Source: Bacteroidales bacterium (GTDB lineage: Bacteria; Bacteroidota; Bacteroidia; Bacteroidales; UBA932). Taken from it: 64,000 bases of DNA. The DNA lies in contig JAFZRX010000009.1 in assembly GCA_017619675.1 (NCBI GenBank), forward strand, positions 62,001 through 126,000, read 5' to 3'. Under the pieces are notes generated by a model, which saw only the letters and a program-made list of their open reading frames with translations, had not been told where the DNA came from and made no database searches. Position numbers and translations under genes: made by a program. Below are positions 44,924 through 54,013 of the stretch, piece after piece. The number at the start of each line of letters is the position of its first letter. The first letter of the stretch is position 1.

Positions 44924-46148
44924 ATACATCCTGGCCGCCCTTGCGGCCCTTGTAAGCCTGGCGGCCGCCGCCCAGGTAAAACCCGGAATCGAAGTTCTCC
45001 GCGACCGCGGCTTCCAAGGCCTCCAGGGCAAGCGTGTCGGCCTCCTGACCAACCCTTCCGGCGTTGACCGCAACCTCAAGTCCACCATAGACATCCTGGC
45101 GGAAAACGTCAACCTTGTTGCCATATTCGCCCCGGAGCACGGCGCCCGCGGCAACATATACGCCGGCGGCCACGTCTCCGACGAGATCGACGAGACCACA
45201 GGCCTCCCAATCTTCTCCGTATACGGCGACACCCGCAAGCCCACCAAGAAAATGCTCCAGGGCATTGACATAGTGGTCTACGACATACAGGACGTGGGCT
45301 CCCGTTCCTATACCTTCATCAGTTCCCTGGGCCTCATGATGCAGGCCTGCGCGGAACTGGACATAGAGGTCATGGTACTTGACCGTCCCAACCCCCTTGG
45401 AGGCCTAAAAGTGGAAGGCAGCTACCCTGAGGCTGGTTTCGTGTCATTCGTTAGCCAGTTCCGCATTCCTTATATCTACGGCCTTACCGTAGGTGAACTG
45501 GCTCAGATGATAAACGAGGAAGGCCTTAACCGCGGCCAGCTTGGAAAGGACGAACCGGTGCGCTGCAAGCTCACCGTAGTCCCCATGGAAGGCTGGCGCC
45601 GCAACATGCTCTTCGAGGAGACGGGCCTCCCCTGGGTACTCCCTTCACCTAATATCCCATATCCGCAGAGCGCGATAGGCTATCCTTCCGCCGGCCTTGT
45701 GGGAGAGTTCAGCAACTACCTGAACATTGGAATCGGTTATACGCTGCCATTTGGAGTGTTCGCCGCGGAGTGGCTGGACGCTGACAAACTGGTTGCCAAA
45801 CTTGGCAGTTACAATATCCCGGGAGTGGCCTTCAGGCCCATCCACTTCACGCCCACATCCGGTTCCTCCAGGGGAAAGCTGATCCACGGAGTCCAGTATT
45901 TCTATACGGATTTCGAGGCTGCCACCATAACCCTCACCCAGTTCTACGTGATGCAGGCCGTACACGAACTGGCCCCGTCCCACAATCCTTTCGTGGGCGG
46001 AAGCTACGCCATGTTCGACAAGTGCGCGGGAAGCGACTATATCCGCAACACATTCAGCAAATCGTTCAAAGTGAGCGACATAGCAACTTTCTGGAATAAG
46101 GATGTTCAAGCCTTCAAGGAACTCTCGAAGGTCTATTATCTGTACTAA
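44907..46148 (+). CDS. namZ: Exo-beta-N-acetylmuramidase NamZ-like (DUF1343, GH171)
   Basis: A 413-residue exported protein (signal peptide about 1-22, ending AAAAQ). The DUF1343 domain has 'GLLTNPSGVD', 'IFAPEHGARGN' (Glu is the family's likely catalytic residue) and 'VYDIQDVGSRSYT'. Members remove terminal MurNAc from peptidoglycan fragments. It overlaps the AmpG gene by 17 bases and converges with the racemase, overlapping its stop by 4 bases. The symbol follows the Bacillus enzyme. Confidence 0.92.
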   Translation: MARRIKYILAALAALVSLAAAAQVKPGIEVLRDRGFQGLQGKRVGLLTNPSGVDRNLKSTIDILAENVNLVAIFAPEHGARGNIYAGGHVSDEIDETTGLPIFSVYGDTRKPTKKMLQGIDIVVYDIQDVGSRSYTFISSLGLMMQACAELDIEVMVLDRPNPLGGLKVEGSYPEAGFVSFVSQFRIPYIYGLTVGELAQMINEEGLNRGQLGKDEPVRCKLTVVPMEGWRRNMLFEETGLPWVLPSPNIPYPQSAIGYPSAGLVGEFSNYLNIGIGYTLPFGVFAAEWLDADKLVAKLGSYNIPGVAFRPIHFTPTSGSSRGKLIHGVQYFYTDFEAATITLTQFYVMQAVHELAPSHNPFVGGSYAMFDKCAGSDYIRNTFSKSFKVSDIATFWNKDVQAFKELSKVYYLY

Positions 46149-46957
46149 TTCCCGCTGATGAAGGCGAAGGTCTTCCTGAGGGGCTCCTTGTCGCCGGAGG
46201 CGTACAGGGAAACCTTCCCGCTGCCTTCGCCGTCCGGACCGAACGGAATCTTCTCCTCCTTTATCACTTTCAGGAGCTGCTTTGCAATGGCGGGGGCTGA
46301 GTCTATGACCCTGACCTCCGGACCCGCTATATCCTGGATGAGAGGAGCCAGGAAGGGGTAGTGGGTGCATCCCAGGACTATGCAGTCCGCCCCTTTGTCC
46401 AGCAGGGGCCTCAGGCTGGCCTCCACGACCTCACGCGCATGGTCCGATGTCCAGTCCAGGCTCTCCACCTGCTCCACGAAGCCTTCCCCCACGTGCTCCA
46501 CGAAGGTAACGGAGTCCGGGAGACTGCCCTTGGTGTTGTTGTACTTGCCGGCTGAGAGGGTGCCGGCCGTCGCAAGCACACCCACCACTCCGCTGCGGGT
46601 GAGCTGCGCCGCCGGCTTTATTGCCGGCTCCATGCCTATGAACCTGATATGGTCCAGACGGCCCTGGGAGATGAATTCAATGCGCTCGTCAGGGGTGGAG
46701 TACTCTGCCCGGAGGGTGGAGATGGCCGCCCCGGTGGCGGTGTTGCAGGCCACTATTATCACGTCGGCCCCCTTGAATATCAGGAAGTCAGATATCTCGC
46801 GGGCGCGGTCAATTATAAGGGAAGGGTCCTTCTTCCCATATGGGCAATATGCGTTATCTGAGAAATAGATGTAGTCCTCTCCGGGCAGGAGTTTGCGGAC
46901 CTCCCTAAGAACCGAGAGGCCTCCTATTCCCGAATCAAAGATACCTATTGTGGCCAT
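46145..46957 (-). CDS. murI: Glutamate racemase
   Basis: A 270-residue enzyme making D-glutamate for peptidoglycan. The start 'ATIGIFDSGIGGLSVLREV' contains the family Asp/Ser, and the two catalytic cysteines are in VACNTATG (near 72) and VLGCTHYPFLAP (near 183). It is convergent with namZ. ATG 46957 is used, not 46975, because it gives the family N-terminus; a TATATTTG box lies 7 bases before it. Confidence 0.95.
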   Translation of the reverse strand: MATIGIFDSGIGGLSVLREVRKLLPGEDYIYFSDNAYCPYGKKDPSLIIDRAREISDFLIFKGADVIIVACNTATGAAISTLRAEYSTPDERIEFISQGRLDHIRFIGMEPAIKPAAQLTRSGVVGVLATAGTLSAGKYNNTKGSLPDSVTFVEHVGEGFVEQVESLDWTSDHAREVVEASLRPLLDKGADCIVLGCTHYPFLAPLIQDIAGPEVRVIDSAPAIAKQLLKVIKEEKIPFGPDGEGSGKVSLYASGDKEPLRKTFAFISGN

Positions 46958-46964
46958 GCAGGAA

Positions 46965-46972
46965 CAAATATA
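46965..46972 (-). promoter_or_regulatory. -7 box (TATATTTG) before murI
   Basis: TATATTTG on the minus strand, ending 7 bases before the murI ATG. This would give a nearly leaderless mRNA. Confidence 0.45.
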
Positions 46973-46994
46973 CAAAAACTTGCCCTATTTTTCT

Positions 46995-47002
46995 TATATT
47001 TG
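46995..47002 (+). promoter_or_regulatory. -7 box (TATATTTG) before prfB
   Basis: TATATTTG ending 7 bases before the ATG at 47010. It again implies a very short or absent leader. Confidence 0.45.
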
Positions 47003-47009
47003 TATGAAT

Positions 47010-48077
47010 ATGGTTATTCTGGATCAAATCAAAGATTTGAGGGAGCGGCTTGATACGCTTCACCGCTGCCTTGAAATAGGGGAGAAGGAGTCGCAGGCGT
47101 CCGGCTTGGAAAGCCGCACCCAGGCTCCGGACTTCTGGGACGATCCCAAGGCCGCGGAAGGCGTCCTCAAGCAGATAAGCTCGCTTAAGCTGTGGATCAA
47201 CGCTTTCAACGCCGCCCGCGGCGCTGTGGAGGACCTTGAAGTCCTGGCGGAGCTGGACCCCGAGGGGGAGGACATCGACAAGCAATACGCCGTCGCCCTT
47301 GGGGAAGTGGAGGACCTAGAACTCAAGAACATGCTCGGGGCCGAAGGCGACCGCCTTGGTGCGGTGCTCACCATAAACTCCGGCGCCGGAGGCACGGAAT
47401 CCAACGACTGGAGCGCCATGCTCATGCGGATGTATATCCGCTGGGGCGAGCGCAACAACTATAAGATGACCACCACGGAACTGGTGGAAGGCGACGAGGC
47501 GGGCATCAAGTCCTGCACCATTGAGTTCGAGGGTGACTTCGCCTACGGATACCTCAAGGCGGAGTCCGGCGTTCACCGCCTGGTGCGCATATCGCCCTTC
47601 AACGCGCAGGGCAAGCGTCAGACAACGTTCTCGTCAGTGTTCGTGTATCCCCTGGTGGACGACACCATCAACATAGAGATCAATCCATCGGACATAGAGT
47701 GGGACACATTCCGCTCCGGAGGCCACGGCGGCCAGAACGTGAACAAGGTTGAGACTGGCGTGCGCGTCAGGCACATACCCACCGGAATCATGGTGGAGAA
47801 TACGGAGACGCGCAGCCAGCAGGACAACCGCGCCAACGCGCTGCGCATCCTCAAGTCCCGCCTGTATGACATCGAGCTCAAGAAACGCCAGGAGAAGCAG
47901 GCGGAACTTGAAGGCCAGAAAAAGAAGATAGAGTGGGGCAGCCAGATCCGTTCCTACGTGCTCCATCCGTACAAGATGGTCAAGGACCTGCGCACGGGAT
48001 GGGAGACCGCTGACACGCAGAGCGTGCTTGACGGGGACCTGAATGCCATCATGAAAGATTATTTGATGAAGAACTGA
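47010..48077 (+). CDS. prfB: Peptide chain release factor 2
   Basis: RF2 of about 355 residues. The GGQ motif is in SGGHGGQNVNKVETGVRV. 'INSGAGGTESNDWSAMLMRMY' and the later 'TGIMVENTETRSQQDNRANA' match the class I factors. Its N-terminus aligns with Bacteroidota RF2 from MVILDQIKDLRERL, so ATG 47010 is preferred, with 47004 possible. No +1 programmed frameshift is needed to read the gene. It is followed 2 bases later by serB. Confidence 0.95.
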   Translation: MVILDQIKDLRERLDTLHRCLEIGEKESQASGLESRTQAPDFWDDPKAAEGVLKQISSLKLWINAFNAARGAVEDLEVLAELDPEGEDIDKQYAVALGEVEDLELKNMLGAEGDRLGAVLTINSGAGGTESNDWSAMLMRMYIRWGERNNYKMTTTELVEGDEAGIKSCTIEFEGDFAYGYLKAESGVHRLVRISPFNAQGKRQTTFSSVFVYPLVDDTINIEINPSDIEWDTFRSGGHGGQNVNKVETGVRVRHIPTGIMVENTETRSQQDNRANALRILKSRLYDIELKKRQEKQAELEGQKKKIEWGSQIRSYVLHPYKMVKDLRTGWETADTQSVLDGDLNAIMKDYLMKN

Positions 48078-48079
48078 CA

Positions 48080-49300
48080 ATGGAAGACATAGAGATAGTA
48101 CAGGTAAACATATTCGGCGTTGACAAGCCGGGTCTTACCACAGCGTTTACGGAGATATTGGCGCGTTACGACGCCTTTGTCCTGGACATAGGCCAGGCCA
48201 ACATCCACCAGTCCCTGACCCTGGGAATCCTTTTCAGGACCACAAAGGACAAGTCAGGGTTCATAATGAAGGAATTGCTGTTCAAGGCCTCGGAACTGGG
48301 TGAGCAGATACGCTTCACCCTCATTCCCGTGGAGGATTACAACGCCTGGGTTTCCCGCCAGGGCAAGAACCGCTATATCATTACGCTGCTGGGCCGAACC
48401 ATCAGCGCCCGCCAGATCGCGGATGTCTCCAACGTGATCTTCCGCCACGGCCTGAACATCGACGCCATAAAGCGCCTTACCGGCCGAATGGCCCTGGAGG
48501 TGGATGCCAATACCGCAAAGTCCGCCATCGAATTCTCCATCCGCGGAATGCTCACCTCTGACGAGAGGCACGCCGTGCAGGCGGACCTGATGACCGTTTC
48601 CAGCCGCGGAGGCATAGACTTCTCCTTCCAGAAGGACGACCTGTTCCGTCGTGCGCGCAGACTCATCTGCTTCGACATGGACTCCACGCTCATCGGCACG
48701 GAGTGCATAGATGAGCTGGCGGCCCGCGCGGGCGTGGGCGACAAGGTGAAGGAAATCACCGCCAGCGCCATGCGCGGCGAGATTGACTTCACCGAGAGCT
48801 TCACACGCCGCGTGGCCCTGCTGGAGGGCCTGGACGAGAGTGTCCTTGAAGACATCGCCCGCAATCTGCCGTACAACGAGGGCCTGGAGAGGATGATGAC
48901 CATCCTCAAGAGGGTGGGCTACAAGACGGCCATCCTTTCCGGAGGTTTCACATACTTTGGCAAGCATCTCCAGCAGAAGTTCGGCTTCGACTATGTCTAT
49001 GCCAACGACCTGGAAATCAAGGACGGCAAACTCACGGGAAAGTACCTGGGAGAGGTGGTGGACGGCCGCCGCAAGGCGGAGCTCCTGCGCCTGCTCTGCC
49101 AGTTCGAGGGAATCGACCTGGCGCAGGCCGTAGCCGTCGGCGACGGCGCCAACGACCTTCCCATGCTCAACCTTGCCGGACTGGGTATAGCGTACCACGC
49201 CAAGCCAAAGGTGATGGCCACCGCAAAGCAGTCCATCTCCACCATCGGCCTTGACGGCCTGCTGTATTTCCTTGGCCTCAAGGATTCCAGCATCGAGTAG
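48080..49300 (+). CDS. serB: Phosphoserine phosphatase with N-terminal ACT domains
   Basis: A 406-residue protein. ACT-type domains occupy about 1-165 ('NIFGVDKPGLTTAFTEIL'), and the HAD phosphatase follows (about 195-400) with the nucleophile in CFDMDSTLIGTECIDELA and 'VAVGDGANDLPML'. It makes serine from phosphoserine. ACT domains in this family often bind serine for feedback control. It is 2 bases after prfB and 21 before the GH31 gene. Confidence 0.94.
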   Translation: MEDIEIVQVNIFGVDKPGLTTAFTEILARYDAFVLDIGQANIHQSLTLGILFRTTKDKSGFIMKELLFKASELGEQIRFTLIPVEDYNAWVSRQGKNRYIITLLGRTISARQIADVSNVIFRHGLNIDAIKRLTGRMALEVDANTAKSAIEFSIRGMLTSDERHAVQADLMTVSSRGGIDFSFQKDDLFRRARRLICFDMDSTLIGTECIDELAARAGVGDKVKEITASAMRGEIDFTESFTRRVALLEGLDESVLEDIARNLPYNEGLERMMTILKRVGYKTAILSGGFTYFGKHLQQKFGFDYVYANDLEIKDGKLTGKYLGEVVDGRRKAELLRLLCQFEGIDLAQAVAVGDGANDLPMLNLAGLGIAYHAKPKVMATAKQSISTIGLDGLLYFLGLKDSSIE

Positions 49301-49321
49301 GATACACTAATAACCATATAG

Positions 49322-51622
49322 ATGAAAAAACTATTCGTACTTCTTCTTTCAATCGCTTTCTGCGCCGCGGCGATGGCCCAGGAAGTGAAGGTTACATACT
49401 ATTCTCCAAGGATAGTGCGCATACAGAAGTCTGCAGACGGCAAGTTCCGCACAAAACCAAGCGTTAGCGTGGTTATGGCTCCGCAGGCAAAAGTCTCCAG
49501 ACAGGAAGTCAAAGTTACCGTGGGCAATGACGGGAAAGTGGTCTTTACAGATTCCAAGGGAAAGAAACTCGTTTCCGAGGGCTCATCCTCTTTCAAGGCT
49601 ATTACGGAAGGACTTGACAAGGGAGCCTGGGAAGTAAGCCAGAGCTGGGTGCTTGATCCTGACGAGCCAATCTACGGCCTTGGGATGATCCAGAACGGCA
49701 AGATGTCCCTGAGGGGGGAGAACCGCCAGATGATCCAGTCCAACACTGAGGATTATCAGAATTTCTTCCAGTCCATTAAGGGATACGGTATCTTCTGGGA
49801 CAATTATTCCCCAACCACCATTGCTGACGACGGAACCACTCTCAGCCTGTCTTCACAGGTTGCGGAGGACATTGACTATTACTTTATCTATGGCGGAAAC
49901 GCTGACGGCGTGATCGCCTCGGTCCGCGAACTCACTGGAAAGGTTCCCATGATGCCTCTCTGGACCTACGGCTACCATCAGAGCCGCGAGCGCTACAGGA
50001 GCCAGCAGGAACTGCTTGATGTGGTAAAGGGATACAGGGCCGTGGGAGTGCCTCTGGACGGCATTATCCAGGACTGGCAGTACTGGGGATCCAACTATAC
50101 CTGGAACGCCATGGAGTTCATCAGCGACCAGTTCCCCCGCGCGCAAGAGATGATTGACCAGGTACACGAGATGAACGCCCATATGTCCATATCCATCTGG
50201 CAGTCTTTCGGCCCCATGACAAAGCCTTTCCGCCAGCTTCAGGAGAAGGGTCTGCTGCTGGAGTTCGAGACCTGGCCGGCTAGCGGCCTTTCTGCCTGGC
50301 CTCCGCGCAGGGACTATCCTTCGGGAGTCCGCTGCTATGACGTATACAGCGCCGAGGCCCGCGACATCTACTGGGACAATCTCCGCCGCCTCTACGACAT
50401 GGGCATCGACGCCTGGTGGATGGATTCCACGGACCCTGACCACACCTACCGCGAGGGAGACTTCGACCAGATGACGGGAATGGGATCGTTCCGCAGCGTC
50501 CGCAACATCTTCCCTATTATGACTGCGGAAGGCGTTTACGACCATCAGAGGGCTGTCTCCAACGACAAGCGCATTTTCATCCTCACGCGTTCTTCATTCA
50601 TGGGACAGCAGAGGATAGGCGCCAACACCTGGAGCGGCGACACCCAGTCCACCTGGGATGACTTCCGCCACCAGATTCCTCTGTGCCTGAACTTCACCCT
50701 TACAGGAAGCCCCCACGTGAATGCCGATATCGGCGGCTTCTTCCCTGGCGGATACAACAGGAGGGGACAGGCCCAGACCTGCCACCTCAATCCCGGATTC
50801 CAGGAGCTGTACGTACGCTGGCTTCAGTTCGGCCTCTTCACCCCTATGATGCGCAGCCACGGAGAAACCTCCCGCCGCGAGATCTGGGAGTTCGGAAAGA
50901 AGGGAGAGCCTATCTATGACGCCATCGAGAAGACCATCAAGATGCGCTATGCGCTGATGCCTTATATTTACAGCACCTCATGGCAGGTTACCTCGAATGA
51001 CGACAGTTTCATGCGCGCCCTCATAATGGATTACGCGGCGGACAAGAACGTCTGGGACATGAATGACGAGTTCATGTTCGGCCGCTCACTGCTTGTGGCC
51101 CCCGTTACCGAGGCCATGTATATGCCTGAGCGCCGCGCCTGGTACGATGAGGCCCCTGACTGGACAGAGAAGAAGGAAATGGAGGTATATCTGCCCGCAG
51201 GCAACAAGTGGTACGATTATGAGACCAACAAGGTATATAACGGCGGCAGAAACGTGACCGTTGACGCGTCCATAGACCATTGCCCAGTATTCGTGAAGGA
51301 GGGATCGATCCTTCCTATCGGTCCTGACGTGCAGTATGTATCGGAGAAGCCATGGGACGACCTGGTAATATGCGTATACGCAGGCCCCAAGGGCAACTTC
51401 ACCCTGTACGAGGACGAAGGTGACAACTACAATTACGAGAACGGGGTCTATTCAACCATAGATTTCACCCTGAAGGGACGCAAGCTCACCATTGGCGCGC
51501 GCAAGGGATCCTTCCCCGGAATGCTCCAGAGCCGTACCTTCCGCATCATGTACATAGACGGAAATACCGTAAAGGGACAGACTGTCAATTACAACGGCAA
51601 GGCCGTGACGGTAAGTCTCTAG
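49322..51622 (+). CDS. GH31-family alpha-glycosidase (alpha-xylosidase/glucosidase)
   Basis: A 766-residue exported enzyme (signal peptide about 1-19). The GH31 barrel has nucleophile Asp in WWMDSTDPD at about 365 and the acid/base Asp in ANTWSGDTQSTWDDF at about 438. 'WVLDPDEPIYGLG' and 'YGYHQSRERYRSQQELLD' are family motifs. GH31 cleaves alpha-xylosyl or alpha-glucosyl linkages; which one is open. It converges with the LRR lipoprotein gene, overlapping by 4 bases. Confidence 0.93.
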   Translation: MKKLFVLLLSIAFCAAAMAQEVKVTYYSPRIVRIQKSADGKFRTKPSVSVVMAPQAKVSRQEVKVTVGNDGKVVFTDSKGKKLVSEGSSSFKAITEGLDKGAWEVSQSWVLDPDEPIYGLGMIQNGKMSLRGENRQMIQSNTEDYQNFFQSIKGYGIFWDNYSPTTIADDGTTLSLSSQVAEDIDYYFIYGGNADGVIASVRELTGKVPMMPLWTYGYHQSRERYRSQQELLDVVKGYRAVGVPLDGIIQDWQYWGSNYTWNAMEFISDQFPRAQEMIDQVHEMNAHMSISIWQSFGPMTKPFRQLQEKGLLLEFETWPASGLSAWPPRRDYPSGVRCYDVYSAEARDIYWDNLRRLYDMGIDAWWMDSTDPDHTYREGDFDQMTGMGSFRSVRNIFPIMTAEGVYDHQRAVSNDKRIFILTRSSFMGQQRIGANTWSGDTQSTWDDFRHQIPLCLNFTLTGSPHVNADIGGFFPGGYNRRGQAQTCHLNPGFQELYVRWLQFGLFTPMMRSHGETSRREIWEFGKKGEPIYDAIEKTIKMRYALMPYIYSTSWQVTSNDDSFMRALIMDYAADKNVWDMNDEFMFGRSLLVAPVTEAMYMPERRAWYDEAPDWTEKKEMEVYLPAGNKWYDYETNKVYNGGRNVTVDASIDHCPVFVKEGSILPIGPDVQYVSEKPWDDLVICVYAGPKGNFTLYEDEGDNYNYENGVYSTIDFTLKGRKLTIGARKGSFPGMLQSRTFRIMYIDGNTVKGQTVNYNGKAVTVSL

Positions 51623-52242
51623 GGTTTGACTGCTTTATTGGTATCCGTATCGCCATCCTTGGGTGACGGTACGGATATTACCGTTGTCTGGTCAGGGATG
51701 CGTTTGTCCTTTACAGCGTCCCTGTCGCTGTTCGTTACGCCTTCAATTGTCTGTCCGCGGTATATGAAAAGGTACTGGAGAAGATTATTCCCGGCCGCAT
51801 CCGTCATGGGGTAGCAGTAAAGGGTTGAGATATTGGTGGTGCTGACATCCAGTTTCTCCAGAAAGTTGTAAGAGCAGTCCAGGAAACGTAGTTTGGCGTT
51901 AAGGGACAGGTCAAGTTCCTTAAGATTGTTGTGGGCGCATTTAAGGGTTTCCAGGCTGGTGAAGTTTCCCAGTCCTTTCATATCGTTCAAGCCCTCTCCG
52001 GAACAGTCCATTACCGTCACACTTTCCATTTCCTCCTTGGAAAGTGTGCCGTCCTTGTCTTTGTCATAATTGCTCAGGCAGAAATCGTAGAAGGTTTTGG
52101 ATTTGGAACCATTGCCTTTGGCGGTCGAGAATTCCCAATCCCCATCTCCCATATAGTCATTGCGGGTAGAATTGTTGTCCTTTGTGCAGGACACCATTGC
52201 AAGGGAGATTGCCGTGAGCATTATATATTTGAAGATTCTCAT
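51619..52242 (-). CDS. Leucine-rich-repeat lipoprotein with EF-hand-like loop
   Basis: A 207-residue lipoprotein (lipobox ending MVSC at about 19). An EF-hand-like loop DKDKDGTLSKEE sits near 60-75. Leucine-rich repeats (LETLKCAHNNLKELDLS, LRFLDCSYNFLEKLDVS) follow to about 160. It is 4 bases downstream of the anti-sigma/barrel gene and may be co-regulated by the ECF sigma factor. Ligand unknown. Confidence 0.75.
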   Translation of the reverse strand: MRIFKYIMLTAISLAMVSCTKDNNSTRNDYMGDGDWEFSTAKGNGSKSKTFYDFCLSNYDKDKDGTLSKEEMESVTVMDCSGEGLNDMKGLGNFTSLETLKCAHNNLKELDLSLNAKLRFLDCSYNFLEKLDVSTTNISTLYCYPMTDAAGNNLLQYLFIYRGQTIEGVTNSDRDAVKDKRIPDQTTVISVPSPKDGDTDTNKAVKP

Positions 52243-52246
52243 ATTC

Positions 52247-53380
52247 CTACAGATTGATAGCCAGGCCGGCGGTCACCCCAAATGCAACGGGTTTTCCTGA
52301 CCGGTATATAGGCAGGTTGGTTTGGGTAAAGTAATACGAAAGTTCCGGGCATGCGTACAGGCTCAGTACCCGGGTGATGGGGAAGCGCAGGTCCGCGAAC
52401 AGCTTTGCGGAGAACTGCATGTCCTCCTTGTATTCGCGTCCAAGCAGGGAAGCGTTCAGGCAGGTCTCCGCGGTGGCGCCCGCCCCTATTCCGGCGGTCC
52501 AGGCGCGGTTCTGTACCAGGCTGTACTTGAAGTTCAGGGGTATTCCCAGCCAGTGGAGGATTTGCTTTTCGCCTGCGACGGATGACCTCAGGTAGAAGTA
52601 TTCAACACCGCTTCCAATGTACATCCTCTTGCCTACGGGGATGTCCAGGTTAACGCCCAGTTTGACCGGGACCTGATGCTCTATAAGTTCGGAGATGTCC
52701 ATGACCCTCTTGGGCCCGTCGGAGAGGTATTCACCGTCGCTCTTGGTCATAAGGGACGTGGCAGGGTAGTTCACCATAGGGGTGGGAACACCGCCCTGGT
52801 TGCCTCCGAGGCCTCCTCCCGCGAGAGAGATCCTGACTTTCCTGCGTTCTGCCTTGCGCTCAAGCGTTACCGGGTGGGTCTGAGGCACTTCCTTCTGAAC
52901 CTGGGCGACCTCCTTGGCGGGGGCCTCTTCCTTAACGGAAATATCCTCCTTTACGGGAACCTCCTCTTTGACAGGGGTTTCTTCTATGACGATGGCGTCA
53001 GGGCGCACGGGGGCATCGGCCTTGGCGATGGCCTGCCTGCGCACGGGAGCCGGCTCCTGCGGAGCGGCGGCTTCCTGCTGGGGAACCTGCTCCGGAGCGG
53101 GGGCGGCATCGGCCTCAGGGGCCTGCGCCACCACGCTGACTTGCGGGCTCTCCACTGTTGTGACTGTGGGCTGGCTGCCCTTCCTGCTGAACAGGAAGAC
53201 ACCCAGCACCACAGCCGCAAGTGCCGCCGCAAGGCCCGCATACGGGAGCCATGCTGCACCGCGGCGCCTGCCAAGGTCGGCCTGGAGTCTCTCCCAGGCG
53301 CCTTCGGACGGAGTCAGCTCCGCATTCTCGAATGCGGAACGGATCTCATCGGTCCAAGTGCTGTTATTTTTCCTGTTCAT
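52247..53380 (-). CDS. Anti-sigma-like protein fused to an outer-membrane-type barrel
   Basis: A 377-residue protein. Residues 1-40 look like a short cytosolic anti-sigma segment (DEIRSAFENAELTPSEGAWERLQADL). One membrane helix spans about 44-66. A long Pro/Ala/Glu linker with VKEE-type repeats (about 70-175) follows. The last ~180 residues resemble a PF13568-type OMP beta-barrel ('VKLGVNLDIPVGKRMYIGSGVEYFYL'). It overlaps the sigma gene by 17 bases. It probably holds the sigma factor inactive and senses envelope state; the mechanism is inferred. Confidence 0.8.
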   Translation of the reverse strand: MNRKNNSTWTDEIRSAFENAELTPSEGAWERLQADLGRRRGAAWLPYAGLAAALAAVVLGVFLFSRKGSQPTVTTVESPQVSVVAQAPEADAAPAPEQVPQQEAAAPQEPAPVRRQAIAKADAPVRPDAIVIEETPVKEEVPVKEDISVKEEAPAKEVAQVQKEVPQTHPVTLERKAERRKVRISLAGGGLGGNQGGVPTPMVNYPATSLMTKSDGEYLSDGPKRVMDISELIEHQVPVKLGVNLDIPVGKRMYIGSGVEYFYLRSSVAGEKQILHWLGIPLNFKYSLVQNRAWTAGIGAGATAETCLNASLLGREYKEDMQFSAKLFADLRFPITRVLSLYACPELSYYFTQTNLPIYRSGKPVAFGVTAGLAINL

Positions 53381-53882
53381 TAAGATATTCTTTAATTTTC
53401 TTTGCCAATTGGGCTCTTGCCCTGTTATATTGTGAACTTGACGAGTTCTCTTTTATTCCAAGTTCCTTTGCGATCTTCGCGTGTGACCAGCCTTCGATGC
53501 AGAATAGGTTGAATATTGTCCTGTAGCCTTCCGGCAGTTCTGAAATCATCTTTGTCAGCGCCTCCAGCGGGATTTTCCTGACATCCGAGGCCTCCGGTCC
53601 GCTGTCGTCGGCGTATTCCGGCATGCGCTCGTCCTCCAGCGGGATGGGGTCACGCGCCCTTCGTCTGAGCCAGTCCAGGCTCTTGTTCACCGCAATCTTC
53701 CGCATCCAGGCGTACAACGCATTCTCCCCTCTGAAATCGAATCGTCCCAGACTCTTGAAGATGCTCATGAACGCGTCATGCAGTACGTCTTCCGCAGCGT
53801 CCCGGTCGCCAGTATACCTCTGGCATACGGCGAGCAGTCGCGGAGCGTAGCGCTCGTAAATCTGGTCCTCTCTGATTATCAA
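53364..53882 (-). CDS. ECF-type RNA polymerase sigma-70 factor
   Basis: A 172-residue sigma factor. Region 2 is about 5-72 ('YAPRLLAVCQRYTGDRDAAEDVLHDAFMSIFKSL', 'WMRKIAVNKSLDWLRRR'); region 4 is about 110-165 (LPEGYRTIFNLFCIEGWSHAKIAKELGI). The only plausible start is TTG at 53882, since a stop lies two codons earlier and no ATG precedes region 2. It overlaps the anti-sigma gene, the usual sigma/anti-sigma order. Target genes likely include the operon itself. Confidence 0.92.
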   Translation of the reverse strand: MIIREDQIYERYAPRLLAVCQRYTGDRDAAEDVLHDAFMSIFKSLGRFDFRGENALYAWMRKIAVNKSLDWLRRRARDPIPLEDERMPEYADDSGPEASDVRKIPLEALTKMISELPEGYRTIFNLFCIEGWSHAKIAKELGIKENSSSSQYNRARAQLAKKIKEYLNEQEK

Positions 53883-53959
53883 ATCTCAACTCGTTTATAT
53901 AACGGTGCCTATGGCACAATCCTGCATGAATTTTCAACAAAAATAATAAAAAAGCCCTT

Positions 53960-53990
53960 TTTGTTTAATCAGTAATAATTTCTACATTTG
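53960..53990 (+). promoter_or_regulatory. Promoter for the rubrerythrin gene
   Basis: TTTG at 53960-53963, a 19-base spacer, TACATTTG at 53983-53990, 23 bases before the ATG. A full consensus match. Confidence 0.8.
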
Positions 53991-54013
53991 GGTAACAACA
54001 AAAATCCAGTCAT

